Shown here in pieces: positions 9,615 to 18,700 of a stretch of DNA of 64,000 nt. The notes under the pieces were generated by a model, which ran no database searches, was not told the origin of the DNA, and worked only from the letters and a program-made list of their open reading frames with translations. The stretch is taken from positions 1 to 64,000 of the forward strand of contig NZ_BCNS01000002.1 in assembly GCF_001528745.1 (NCBI RefSeq), read 5' to 3'. Numbering within the stretch: position 1 is the stretch's first letter; every line of letters begins with the position of its first letter. The DNA is from Marinobacterium profundum (GTDB taxonomy: Bacteria > Pseudomonadota > Gammaproteobacteria > Pseudomonadales > Balneatricaceae). Both the position numbers and the translations under genes were made by a program.

Positions 9615-10074
9615 ATTGTTCTGTAACCTCGAAACTGATCTTCTGCGAAAAGAATGCGTATTCATCACCCGCTTCCGGCACGTCAAATGGGCATTCCAGA
9701 AAAGTGATCTTCTTGATACCCATTCTGTTTTTATGCGGGTCGAAAACAAGTGCGCGCCGCACGTCTTTCAACAAGTTGAACAGGTCTTCCACCGGGGTAT
9801 CGGTGTCTTTCACCGCGATGGCGCAGTCCAGCACCAGAGTGATGCGATCGGTCACGACTGCGTTGCCGGTACGCTCGCCATCGGGGGCGCTCAATTCAGG
9901 CCGATAAGCCACCACCGGAAAGCTGAATGGGATACGGGCTCGCGCCTGGAACAGGTGCTGCAGCCAGCCCTGCTTGATAGTGGGGTCGAAGTTATAGCCA
10001 TTGGCGACACTGATGGTCGCCAGCATGGCTTTCACGGCGTTCAGCGCCACCAGCGCATCGGCTTGAGTATTCAT
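9607..10074 (-). CDS. Tail terminator/completion-like protein
   Basis: 155 residues, beginning MNTQADALVALNAVKAMLAT. An N-terminal helix is followed by alternating strands, the general pattern of lambda gpU-like tail terminators, which cap the tail tube before head joining. It is placed correctly, between the gpZ-like gene (4-bp overlap upstream) and the tube operon. No diagnostic motif is visible, so the call leans on gene order. Confidence 0.6.
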   Translation of the reverse strand: MNTQADALVALNAVKAMLATISVANGYNFDPTIKQGWLQHLFQARARIPFSFPVVAYRPELSAPDGERTGNAVVTDRITLVLDCAIAVKDTDTPVEDLFNLLKDVRRALVFDPHKNRMGIKKITFLECPFDVPEAGDEYAFFSQKISFEVTEQYA

Positions 10075-10655
10075 TGGCGCATCGCCTGCAGGAATTGCTG
10101 TTTGGCCGCGCTCAGCGCCTGGGGCGCTACGCGGTAGCGGGAATCATGGAAATGCTGGTTAACTGAGGGGCCGTACAGCGCCTTGAAGCGCAGCCCGTTT
10201 TTGCTGGCGCGACTAAAGCCTCGGCTTTCGCCTTTCTGATATTTCTGCAGGCGCTCAACGATCAGCGGCTTGCCGTCTGATTTCACCCGTGGAATGACAA
10301 AGGCGTTTTTGATCACGCCACCACCCCTGCCCTTCACGACATTGAGCATCACGCCCTTGCGGCCTGACTGCGCGGCATAGCGAAAGTTATTGGCGCGGGT
10401 GCCTCGGTTGCGGGCCCAGACCTTGGCCTGCATGCGGCCTGGGGTCGAACCCGAGACGATTTTTACCTTACCGTCGATATAACCGCGGGGCAGCTGAAAG
10501 TAGGAATTCCACTCATCGGTGGTGAGATTGATGGTTTCGCGGGCTGCCTTGTTGATCGCCTTCGACAATTCCGCCTTCGCCTGGAGCTCGCGGCGGCGAA
10601 ACTTGCCGATAAGCGGATCCAGATCGCGCGGGACCAAAACATGGAAGACAGCCAT
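10071..10655 (-). CDS. Minor tail protein Z-like / neck protein
   Basis: 194 residues, strongly basic, with many Arg and Lys residues. An N-terminal helix (RRRELQAKAELSKAINKAAR) is followed by TTDEWNSYFQLPRGYI. That layout, a helical start on a basic protein of about 190 residues between the head-completion and tail-terminator genes, is that of gpZ-family minor tail proteins, which act at the head-tail junction. It overlaps both neighbours by 1-4 bp, as in one transcript. Confidence 0.65.
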   Translation of the reverse strand: MAVFHVLVPRDLDPLIGKFRRRELQAKAELSKAINKAARETINLTTDEWNSYFQLPRGYIDGKVKIVSGSTPGRMQAKVWARNRGTRANNFRYAAQSGRKGVMLNVVKGRGGGVIKNAFVIPRVKSDGKPLIVERLQKYQKGESRGFSRASKNGLRFKALYGPSVNQHFHDSRYRVAPQALSAAKQQFLQAMRQ

Positions 10656-10966
10656 TAATCAGCACTCAGAATGAATTCTGTCTTAGATGCCGTCTCTTCC
10701 TTGATGCCCACCAGCGTGTAACTGAGGCTGGTTTCGGTATCCAGCAGGGTGTCGGACAGCATCGGGCTGGCGTCGGCCTTGTTGATCACAGCGGTGGTGG
10801 CGATGCCTGCAAAGACGTGATTTTCGTACACTTCCACACCGATCTGGACGATCGCGTTCAGCGTGATGGTTTCCAGGGTGAGGGTGTTGGTCAACACACA
10901 GGGGGAGCCCAGAACGTCGGTAACGACGCCCATGGCCTCCCCCATGATTTCCCGTAGCAGGGACAT
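10655..10966 (-). CDS. Head-tail joining/completion protein
   Basis: 103 residues, mostly beta, beginning MSLLREIMGEAMGVVTDVLG. A short N-terminal helix is followed by strands, comparable in size and place to lambda gpFII-like head-tail connectors. Its start and stop each share one base with the neighbouring genes (10966 and 10655). The assignment is by position; no conserved residue set can be named from sequence alone. Confidence 0.55.
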   Translation of the reverse strand: MSLLREIMGEAMGVVTDVLGSPCVLTNTLTLETITLNAIVQIGVEVYENHVFAGIATTAVINKADASPMLSDTLLDTETSLSYTLVGIKEETASKTEFILSAD

Positions 10967-11301
10967 TAGATGCCGACACCGTTCAGTCGCACTTCCGCCA
11001 CCGTGGTACCGGTGAGCAGGGTATCCATGAACACACCGATCAGGGTGTTATCAGTAGCCGTGGTGGTCACTTCACCGTTGGTTTCATCCCAGTACGCCTT
11101 GGCAAACTGGGCAGGGGTGTCGGTGGACTTCTTCGGCAACTCATAAACGCCGCAGGTATTGCCTTCACACTCGTAGGTGGCGGCGGCGGAAAATGCCGGA
11201 ATCACCACCAGCGAACCCACCACCAGCGGGGTGCCAGAGACAGCGCCGCCGGCAGGTGCGGTAAAGGTGACGATCTCGCCATTGGATGTCCAATTTTTCA
11301 T
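10966..11301 (-). CDS. Capsid decoration-like protein (DUF2190 type)
   Basis: 111 residues, small and beta-rich. It starts MKNWTSNGEIVTFTAPAGGA and contains VSGTPLVVGSLVVIPAF near residue 30, the pattern of DUF2190 capsid cement proteins. These sit directly downstream of the major capsid gene and bind the capsid surface. The same place is filled here, 38 bp after the capsid gene. A hairpin in that gap could adjust expression. Confidence is good for the family and lower for the precise role. Confidence 0.78.
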   Translation of the reverse strand: MKNWTSNGEIVTFTAPAGGAVSGTPLVVGSLVVIPAFSAAATYECEGNTCGVYELPKKSTDTPAQFAKAYWDETNGEVTTTATDNTLIGVFMDTLLTGTTVAEVRLNGVGI

Positions 11302-11330
11302 GCTGTGCTACTCCGAAAAGAAGAGGGGTT

Positions 11331-11347
11331 AACGCCGCGTTATGCGG
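11331..11347 (-). terminator. Hairpin after the capsid gene, possible attenuator
   Basis: Minus strand CGCCGC-ATAAC-GCGGCG overlaps the stop codon of the capsid gene and is followed by TTAACCCCTCTTCTTTT, which is pyrimidine-rich but not a clean T run. It could act as a leaky terminator or protect the 3' end of the capsid mRNA. Confidence 0.4.
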
Positions 11348-13325
11348 CGCCCGTCGCTTTAGCCATGCCGCGGTAATCCACCAGGCCTGCGCCGAAGTCT
11401 TTGCGTACTTTGACTTCCAGCCCGTCCACGTCGGTGTTGGTGTTCACCTCGGTGTACATTTCCTCTTCACCCGCCAGGTGGGCGTACTCGAAGGTGTCCA
11501 TCATGGCGCTAAAGGCGTACCAGGCGGCGGTATCGACCACGGCCAGGCGCGGCTCAACGATGATGTCCATTTTCTGGCGCGGCGCCTGATCTTCGATTTT
11601 GGCGGCCACGATGCGCGGCAACAGCAGATCTTCCGCCGTGGTTTCCAGATCCTCCGGTATCGCAATGGCGTTGTACTCGACGTTCATAAACTGGCCGTCC
11701 AGCGTCTTCATCTTGCGGCCCAGTTTGCGCAGCGCAGTAAGAGACGCCTTGCTCAGGGCGGATCCGGTGGTCAGCAGGTTGGCATGGTCGGCGTGGAACA
11801 GCGCCTTGCCGTCTTCCATTAGTACGCTGCCGGCTTTGTTGTTGATAAAGTCGTAGTTCAGCAACAGGCCCCAAACGATATCGTTTTCCAACCGGGCGCC
11901 AGCCGGACCGAACATGCGCGGCATGCGATCCAGCGCGCCCATATCGTCGTTGATCAGCATCTTGCGGGTGAAAGCGATTTTGCGCGCGAAGGTATCGATG
12001 GCGTAACGCTCTTTCGCCTCACTGAAGGTGCCGGCCTGGTATTCGCCGTTTTCATTCAGTGGTTTCAGGCTGGGCGCGTCACCCAGGCGATACAGGTGCT
12101 TCTCGCGGAAATCGTTCGCGGTGCTCGCCTGGCCCAGACCCATGAAGGTACGCGGTGTTTCGCGATACGCATCCAGCAGGTTTTTGTTCATTACGTTTTC
12201 AAGGATCAGCGGAAAATCGCTGGTCGAGTGCATCGCACGGGTGGCGATTTTCTGCGGCGACAGGCCGCGCACATTCACGCCCTGGGCTACCAGCAGCGTG
12301 CGCGCCACCTCCATCATGGAGCGGCCGGAAAACTCGCGGGCGCCTTCGGTCAGCGTGGCGCCTTTCACCCGGGCGCGCACCATGATTGCTTCTTCAGCCG
12401 AACGAATCAGGGATTCACCCTCATCGCGGCGGCCGTCGCTTTTCAGGTAAGGATCTACTGCGAAGGATTTCACACCACCGGCTTTGCGGGTTTCGGCCAT
12501 CTTATCGAGCACCAGGGCGCGGAAGGCATCAATACCAGTGCCATCAGCGAAGGCATCAGTAGCGAAAGCATCGTCCAGGCCTGCGGCGCGAGCAGCTTCA
12601 AGCATCGGCTTCAGCTGCGCGCGGGTTTCGCCCCGCACTTCGTCCGCATTCACAGTGGGTGCGGCTGGAGCGGCAGGTGCGGCGGGCTGGGTACGGTTGG
12701 CCTCTTCCTGCTGCGCCTTCAGGGCAGCAGCGGCAGCGCGTTCTTCTTCGGTCATCGGTGTTTCCTCTTGCGTTAATGTGACATCGTAGGTTTCTGCGCC
12801 TGCGCGCTCTGCGTCGCGGGTACCGTTGGTGGTTTCAAAACTGACCGGCACGATCGAGAGCTCCAGCGGCTCCCAGTCGATCGCTTCGCGCTGCTCAATG
12901 GCAGTGTCTTTGCCAGGCTTGGTGACCTTGTATTCGTGGATGCGGTACCCCAGGGATACGTGGCGCAGAATCCCATCCGCTACGTCATCAAATACCGCTT
13001 GCTGGTTCTTCGAGAACCGACAGGTGCCCGCCAGCTGGCCTTTCTCGATGCGGTAATCTTCGGTGACGCCCAGAACGGCGCCAATACCGGCATAGCGGTT
13101 ATGGCTGTCCAGAATGCTGAGGCCCTTTTTCAGGCGTTCCTGGCGGATCGATTTATCATCAACGCGCAGGCTCTCTTCGTAAGGGTCAGACCACCAGGAT
13201 TGACGCAGGCCGGCCTCCCCCGTGGTGAATACGATCTCGACCGTCATATTCTCGCGGTCGACCGTTTCTGGCCGGAAGAACGCGGCGCCTTTCAGGCTCG
13301 GCATCTTTTCTTTTCTGGTCGCCAT
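11340..13325 (-). CDS. Prohead protease-major capsid protein fusion
   Basis: 661 residues combining two genes that are often separate. Residues 1 to about 190 form a prohead protease of the S78 type, with the catalytic His in LDSHNR and the Ser in RHVSLGYRI. An Ala/Pro/Gln-rich linker (about residues 195-240) leads to a scaffold-like helical region and then an HK97-fold capsid domain (about residues 350-661). The protease would cut itself and the scaffold away during prohead maturation. The start at 13325 (ATG GCG ACC) is chosen because GGGGA lies 5 nt before it; a TTG further upstream lacks a ribosome site. Similar fusions are known in other siphophages. The gene follows the portal after 75 bp of non-coding sequence. 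Confidence 0.88.
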   Translation of the reverse strand: MATRKEKMPSLKGAAFFRPETVDRENMTVEIVFTTGEAGLRQSWWSDPYEESLRVDDKSIRQERLKKGLSILDSHNRYAGIGAVLGVTEDYRIEKGQLAGTCRFSKNQQAVFDDVADGILRHVSLGYRIHEYKVTKPGKDTAIEQREAIDWEPLELSIVPVSFETTNGTRDAERAGAETYDVTLTQEETPMTEEERAAAAALKAQQEEANRTQPAAPAAPAAPTVNADEVRGETRAQLKPMLEAARAAGLDDAFATDAFADGTGIDAFRALVLDKMAETRKAGGVKSFAVDPYLKSDGRRDEGESLIRSAEEAIMVRARVKGATLTEGAREFSGRSMMEVARTLLVAQGVNVRGLSPQKIATRAMHSTSDFPLILENVMNKNLLDAYRETPRTFMGLGQASTANDFREKHLYRLGDAPSLKPLNENGEYQAGTFSEAKERYAIDTFARKIAFTRKMLINDDMGALDRMPRMFGPAGARLENDIVWGLLLNYDFINNKAGSVLMEDGKALFHADHANLLTTGSALSKASLTALRKLGRKMKTLDGQFMNVEYNAIAIPEDLETTAEDLLLPRIVAAKIEDQAPRQKMDIIVEPRLAVVDTAAWYAFSAMMDTFEYAHLAGEEEMYTEVNTNTDVDGLEVKVRKDFGAGLVDYRGMAKATGAA

Positions 13326-13362
13326 AATGTCCCCGTCTTGTTGCCTCAATTCTCGCTGTGGG

Positions 13363-13399
13363 GCGGTCGAAAACAAGTGGACTGTATATTTGTACAGTC
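13363..13399 (-). promoter_or_regulatory. Palindrome plus 16-bp repeat upstream of capsid gene
   Basis: The 75-bp gap between portal and protease-capsid holds a perfect inverted repeat GACTGTA-TATTTG-TACAGTC (13380-13399). Directly beside it is GCGGTCGAAAACAAGT (13363-13378), which recurs exactly at 15773-15788. It may be a regulatory or RNA-processing site ahead of the capsid gene. No promoter hexamers are obvious. Confidence 0.4.
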
Positions 13400-13400
13400 T

Positions 13401-14912
13401 CTATTCGTTCGCGCCCTTGTCGTCTGCCTTGGCTTTCTTTTTGATGCGGGCATTGCCATTTGAATTGGCGCTGGCGGCATCGTTATCGTCCAGCTGATTG
13501 CCAGCGCTGCTGAACTGGCTTGGGTCGTGATCGAATGGCATTTCTCCAAACAGCGCTTTGGCTTCCAGCCAGCCCGTCAGGATGTCTTCAAACTTGCCGC
13601 CGTGTTTGGCCGAGAACTGCTGGGGCGTCATGGCGCAGGTGCGCACCTTGGCGATATCCACATCCAGCTCTTCCTTGGGATTGACCGCCGAACGGTGTGG
13701 CAGTATCCAGCTGCGAGTAACGCCGACTTTGCCGACTTTCACGGCGTATATGCCATCAAACCAATCGTGAACCTTGTTAAGACCAGGCAGCATCATGAAC
13801 AGCTGCCAGCGATCAAGATTCGCGTAAAATTCACCGCGGGCCAGGCGGCCACTGGCCCAGGTCACCTGGCTGAAATCGCCGGTAATCTGCTCGCGCGTCA
13901 CGCCTACACCGACGGCAATGTCCTGCAGCACTTCAGAGTTAAACTCGGTGCCGCTAGAAACATTGGGCGGTGTGACGGTGGTGATATCGGTGTTTGAACT
14001 GGCATAGGCGATCATGCCGGCCTCTAGCTCGGTGTACGGCAATCCAGCTTCATCACGCAGCGGGGTGCCGGCCGTTTTCAGGCCCATATCGCCGGGGGCT
14101 TCCTTGATGATAATGCCCATGCAAGCGGCCATGCGCTGCAGTGTCAGGGAGGCGTCGCGCCATTCCTGGCGGTCATGTATCAGATCGGCGACCGGATGCA
14201 GCCAGGACACGCCCAAATGCTGCCCGGCGCGATCCTTGCGGTAGATGTGCACCACATCATCGGCGCTGTAGAACTGGCTTTCTTCGCGGGTTAATTGGCT
14301 CACCAACTTGGTTTTCAGGTAGTAGCCCAGCAGCTCGCCTTCGCTGGAATATTTGATGCCGCTGATGATTTCGCCGCCATCAACCTGGCCGGAGCGGGAT
14401 TCATCCAGAAACTGCTGTTCCAGCGTCTGCAGTACCAATGGGAACGCCAAGGCATTGTTTATGATCTGTCGCACAAAGACGCCGCCCGACTCTACGACGG
14501 TGGCAGCCCACAGCCACTGCAGACCCCACAGGTTGTTGTGACCCTCGTAGTCACAGGCAGTGGAGTTCGCCCAGGCATCGAACGTCTCTTTGTAGCGCTG
14601 GGTCGGGCGCTTGGCGCCGCCCACATAATCGGGTTTGATGCCGGTGCCGATCATATTGGTGGCGATCACGGCTTTAATGCGGTTACCGATGGCAGTGTTG
14701 CGCACCAGTTCCTGGGCGCCGCCCGCAAGCGGGGTGTGGCCGCGGGCCACTTCGTCCGAGCCGCGGGTTTTACGGCGACTGTAGCTGCCGTTCAATCGAT
14801 CCGGATTCGCTGCCGTGTAGGCGCGCAGCATATCCAGCTGCACGCGATCGCGCTGCCGGGACAGGGCTTTTTTCGGGTCGGTTATTTCATACCAGCGGTC
14901 TATTAAATTCAT
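13401..14912 (-). CDS. Portal protein, lambda family
   Basis: 503 residues, beginning MNLIDRWYEITDPKKALSRQ. The N-terminal segment around residues 70-110 (RNTAIGNRIKAVIATNMIGT) and the central helix-rich region match the lambda gpB portal family, the twelve-subunit ring through which DNA enters and leaves the head. The C-terminus is rich in Lys, Asp and Asn, as is usual. It overlaps the gpW-like gene by 4 bp and follows terL after the connector genes, in the expected order. Confidence 0.9.
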   Translation of the reverse strand: MNLIDRWYEITDPKKALSRQRDRVQLDMLRAYTAANPDRLNGSYSRRKTRGSDEVARGHTPLAGGAQELVRNTAIGNRIKAVIATNMIGTGIKPDYVGGAKRPTQRYKETFDAWANSTACDYEGHNNLWGLQWLWAATVVESGGVFVRQIINNALAFPLVLQTLEQQFLDESRSGQVDGGEIISGIKYSSEGELLGYYLKTKLVSQLTREESQFYSADDVVHIYRKDRAGQHLGVSWLHPVADLIHDRQEWRDASLTLQRMAACMGIIIKEAPGDMGLKTAGTPLRDEAGLPYTELEAGMIAYASSNTDITTVTPPNVSSGTEFNSEVLQDIAVGVGVTREQITGDFSQVTWASGRLARGEFYANLDRWQLFMMLPGLNKVHDWFDGIYAVKVGKVGVTRSWILPHRSAVNPKEELDVDIAKVRTCAMTPQQFSAKHGGKFEDILTGWLEAKALFGEMPFDHDPSQFSSAGNQLDDNDAASANSNGNARIKKKAKADDKGANE

Positions 14913-15118
14913 CGTGGTTGGCTAAACCTTACTCGGCGCGAGCCGCGCGGTTTATGGGGGCTCTCGATCTGCAACTCGGCTTCCATGTCGGCGATGGCAC
15001 GGCGCATCTGCACCATGGACTGGTATTCCACCCAGGTGTCGCCTTCACGCACCCGCAGCACGCCGCGGGCATAGGCTTTTTTCAGGCTGGCGAGTTGATC
15101 AAGTGTGAATGTGCTCAT
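14909..15118 (-). CDS. gpW-like head-tail connector
   Basis: 69 residues. The sequence MSTFTLDQLASLKKAYARGV followed by TWVEYQSMVQMRRAIADMEA is the compact helix-strand-strand-helix arrangement of lambda gpW, with the usual Leu-x-x-Leu-x-x-Ala-Tyr-Ala start and a basic C-terminal tail (SRRVRFSQPR). gpW binds the portal after packaging and prepares it for the tail. As in lambda, the gene lies between terL and the portal gene. Confidence 0.88.
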   Translation of the reverse strand: MSTFTLDQLASLKKAYARGVLRVREGDTWVEYQSMVQMRRAIADMEAELQIESPHKPRGSRRVRFSQPR

Positions 15119-15146
15119 GGGCTATTTAGGTCCGGTATTCGACAAT

Positions 15147-15545
15147 TTACCTGGGCGGCCCCATGGGCCCCAGCGGCTTGGGCGGTGGCGGTGCGAGCAA
15201 TTTCTCAATGCGTTCCAGTGCATCCGCCATGCGGGTTAAATCCTTAAGCAGCGCCAGCGGCACGATCACCAGGGAATCATCAGCAATGTCGGGTATCACG
15301 TTGGGCGGCAGGCCGCGCTCTTCCCTGGACTTGCGCGGGGGCATTAGCGAGGGCTGTTCGGCGCGCTGTCGGCGCGCAGCGCAGATCCGGTAGCCCGGGA
15401 ATGCTTCTGTCAAATGCTGGCAGCCAGGCGTGCCGCAGGCGCCTACAGTCGAACTGGCTTCATCACCCGGACGCACAGAAAGCAGGGAGTCGCCATCAGG
15501 ACTATCCGCCTTCGGCGGGCTGATGAACCACTTTAAGAAACTCAT
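15147..15545 (-). CDS. Phage protein of unknown function, Pro-rich tail
   Basis: 132 residues. The ATG at 15545 gives a 4-bp ATGA overlap with the upstream stop. The N-terminus is MSFLKWFISPPKADSP. Two or three Cys residues occur in GACGTPGCQH and RICAARR. A helix (VIVPLALLKDLTRMADALER) precedes a C-terminal run of prolines (LLAPPPPKPLGPMGPP). The C-terminal part could be a peptide that binds the terminase or portal, but no family is recognised. It is encoded between terL and gpW. Confidence 0.6.
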   Translation of the reverse strand: MSFLKWFISPPKADSPDGDSLLSVRPGDEASSTVGACGTPGCQHLTEAFPGYRICAARRQRAEQPSLMPPRKSREERGLPPNVIPDIADDSLVIVPLALLKDLTRMADALERIEKLLAPPPPKPLGPMGPPR

Positions 15546-15760
15546 ACGCCAAAGAGCTCGCAAGCCAGCTGGTTGAAATAGGCCGCACAGCGGTCGCCGT
15601 AGTCTTCAACAGGGATGCCGTCCTCATCCAGAATGTCATCAAATGCTGCCGGATCATCGGCGAAACGCTCTGCCCAGGCATTGAAAACGGCAGCCATCTG
15701 TTCTGGGGTTAGCTCCATAGTGCAATGCTCCGGGTTATGGCGGTGGTAATAGCGACTCAT
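15542..15760 (-). CDS. Small acidic phage protein
   Basis: 72 residues, acidic. After MSRYYHRHNPEHC it reads as alpha-helical, with MAAVFNAWAERFADDPAAFD. It begins 27 bp after the terL stop, close to the 16-bp repeat at 15773-15788. Small acidic proteins often follow terL in such phages. I do not recognise it. Confidence 0.55.
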   Translation of the reverse strand: MSRYYHRHNPEHCTMELTPEQMAAVFNAWAERFADDPAAFDDILDEDGIPVEDYGDRCAAYFNQLACELFGV

Positions 15761-15772
15761 GCTCCGGTTAAC

Positions 15773-15788
15773 GCGGTCGAAAACAAGT
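15773..15788 (-). repeat. Second copy of 16-bp repeat, at the terL stop
   Basis: GCGGTCGAAAACAAGT is identical to 13363-13378. A 15-bp core variant also occurs at 9738-9752 inside a coding region. This copy lies where terL ends and the next gene starts. Confidence 0.5.
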
Positions 15789-18700
15789 TAGCGGCCCTTC
15801 TTGAAGAACCTGGCGGGGCGTTTCTTGCGCGGGCGTTCGGCTTCTGGAGCGGGCTCTGGCTCTGCGGGCAAGTCGGGCGACAGCGCATCAGGCGGGCGGC
15901 TGCTGGTAGCGCCGTAGTGTTTCTCGCGCTCTTTGAAGTCTTCATCCGCCATGCGGTCAAGGCCCAGCATCGAAGCGGCAGCACGGGCATAGCCGCGGCA
16001 GTCAAGATAATGGTTGTGGTCGCGGATGGTTTCCCAGCTGCGCACCAGAAACCCTTTTGAATCCGAGCGCTCGATGAGTATTTCGGCGGTAAGCTGCTTG
16101 AAGTAGTCATCACCCCACTCAGGGAAATGACAGTACCCGGTGGGCCATTCACCACCGGCGGCCAGGTGCTCATCTGTGGGGCGCGGCAGCAGCAGCCACT
16201 TGTACAGCTGCTCTTTCAGCACGTTCACGCCCAGTGGCCACATCTTGATGCCACCATCGCGGCGAATGCCGTTAATATCGATCTGCACCGGCTTGGGGGT
16301 GCCGACAATGGTGGTCAGGTTGCCCTGGCCCTTGATGGCCCGCAGGCGCGGCGTGCCGATCTGCGCCACGGCGCTGTACACCTCGCTGGTATCGTTGGAT
16401 GAGTCAATCAGGGCCAGTTCAATCGCCATCGGGATACCGGCGGCATTGGTATAGCGGGTTTCCATAAACTTGCTAAGGTTCTCGCGCGTGGCATCTTCGG
16501 AGATATGGCCGTCAATAACGCCGATATCGATAGACCAGCTGACCTTTTTCCGCCCCCAGGCCACGGCTTCGTAAATCAAATAATCTTTCTGCACGTCGAT
16601 GCCTACCGTCACCATCAGGCCGCCGTTCGGTACCGTGCAGGGGGCATAGCTTTCGCGGCGTTCATACAGGCGCTGCCAATCGGGCGCCTCGCCGATCTCG
16701 CGGTACACCTGCGCCATGCGGGTGTTGATAAACGCCTTCATGGCCTGGGGGTTATCCAGCGCATCCACGTATTCACGCGCCAGTGTCGTGATGGGCGTAA
16801 AGGGGCTGGCAAAGGCACTGGCCCAGTAGCCGCGGTGGTGCTTTATTTCCGGGCGCTTAGGGATCCAGCAACCCTCGGCGATCGAGCGGAAGCGGTCGCT
16901 TTCGGTCCATTCACTGCCGCACTCATGGCAGATAATAACGGCGCCGTCGGGCAGCTTGGTGCCTTTGTCGTCTTCGGGAATATGGACGTGCTTTTCCCAG
17001 TTCAGCACCTCGCTGTGGCCGCAGTGTGAACAGGGCTGGTGATATTCGCGCTGGTCCGATTTCAGGTATTCCTGATGGATACGCGAGCGGCCTTCCACCG
17101 TGGGCGAACAGGCGGTGATCTTCTTGGCACGTTTGCCGTAGGTGGTCGAGCGGCCCCAGGCCACCTGGATTGGGTCACCCTCACCGCCCGAACCGCCCTC
17201 GCCTGCACCCACGTTGAGCGGGTACTTGTCGCACTCGTCAAACAGCATGATGCGGCAGGCGCGCATCGCCAGATCCGTCGGGTTGCGGGCTGAAACGATC
17301 GATATCTGCCCGCCTGGGAACTGCTTCTGCAGTATGGTGTTGCCTTCACCGCGCCTGTTGCTGCTGAAAACATCACGGGTGACCGGCGTGGCCATCGCCG
17401 ACTTCATAAAGCGCTCTTTCGACCAGGCCTCCGCGGTTTCCTTCTTCGGCGCCACATACATGATGGGCGAAGGCTCCTGATGGATGAAATACAGCGCCGC
17501 GTTGATCATCAACTCTGTGTTGTGAGTCGGGATCATTCCTTCGCCGCACAGGTACAGGTGATCGGGCGAGTCCACTGCAATGCACTGCACCGGTACCGGC
17601 GACACCTCAACCACATCAACGATCCGCCGGCGCTTCGTCTCACCCACCCGCGTCTTCGCTGATATCGGTTTCTGCCGGGCTCGCTTGCGGTGCAGCTTGA
17701 ATATCGGGGTGTCGGCGTAGGCGACAAAATTGACGTGATAAGCAACCCGGGTTCGATGCACGCCGGGCTTAAAACCGAGGCTGCGCAGCAACTCCACAAC
17801 TTGCAGGGCAAGGCGCTCATCCTTCGAGCAGAAGCTGGCATTCCCCTGCTTCGAAATGGTGCCATCGGTATCCATTAGCCCCTGCAGCAGTTCGAGCCTC
17901 TGCCGGTGGCTGGCGCGCATGTAAAGGGCGGGAATGTGCTTGTTCTGCAGCACGTTCAGCTCAACCAGCAGCTGGTGCATCCGCTTGTTTTTGCGATCCG
18001 AATACTGCGGATTCTGCCGTCTTGGGTTCGAGCGCAGGCTCGCGCAGGTACGGCAGCGGCGGCCCGGTTCCAGTGGGTGACCATAGGGACATTCGTCAGT
18101 CGGGCGGACTGTGCTAATCAACCATTCCCGGGTACCAGTCGCCGTTTCTGATTTCAGCTCGGCCGCATAACCATCAGCCATGAGCTCGTCAATGATCTGA
18201 TGATCCTTGGCGTGATTGGTGAAGCGCGACGAATAGCTGTGACCATCACCCAGCCAGGCGCCAAAGGTGTATGGCGCGATTAGAAGATCCGCTTCCGGCA
18301 GTTCGAGCGGATCGGCAACGGGAATGGCGTATCGGTTTGCCAGGCGCCCGTCACTGAGTACCGACTTGAAGGTCTGGCTGATCTCCAGCGTGTTGGTGAC
18401 ACGCGTGCACTGGGTAGATGTGCGGTTGCGGCTATCATCCACCAGCCATTTGTGACCGGCATCCGCTATAACCTCGGCGCCATCGGAGAACACAACCCGG
18501 AAGCAGCGGTTTGCCGTCTTGATGTCGGACTTTGCCAACACCCGGCAAGGCTTGCCGTCACGACCGAAAACCCGATCACCGACATGGAGCGAGCCCATGG
18601 TCGTCCAACCTGCAGGCGTCGGAATTGGCGTATCGATCGCCAACGCCTTCATCAGCTGGATGCAGCACATTACCGTCACTTCCTGCACTTCGGGCAGGGT

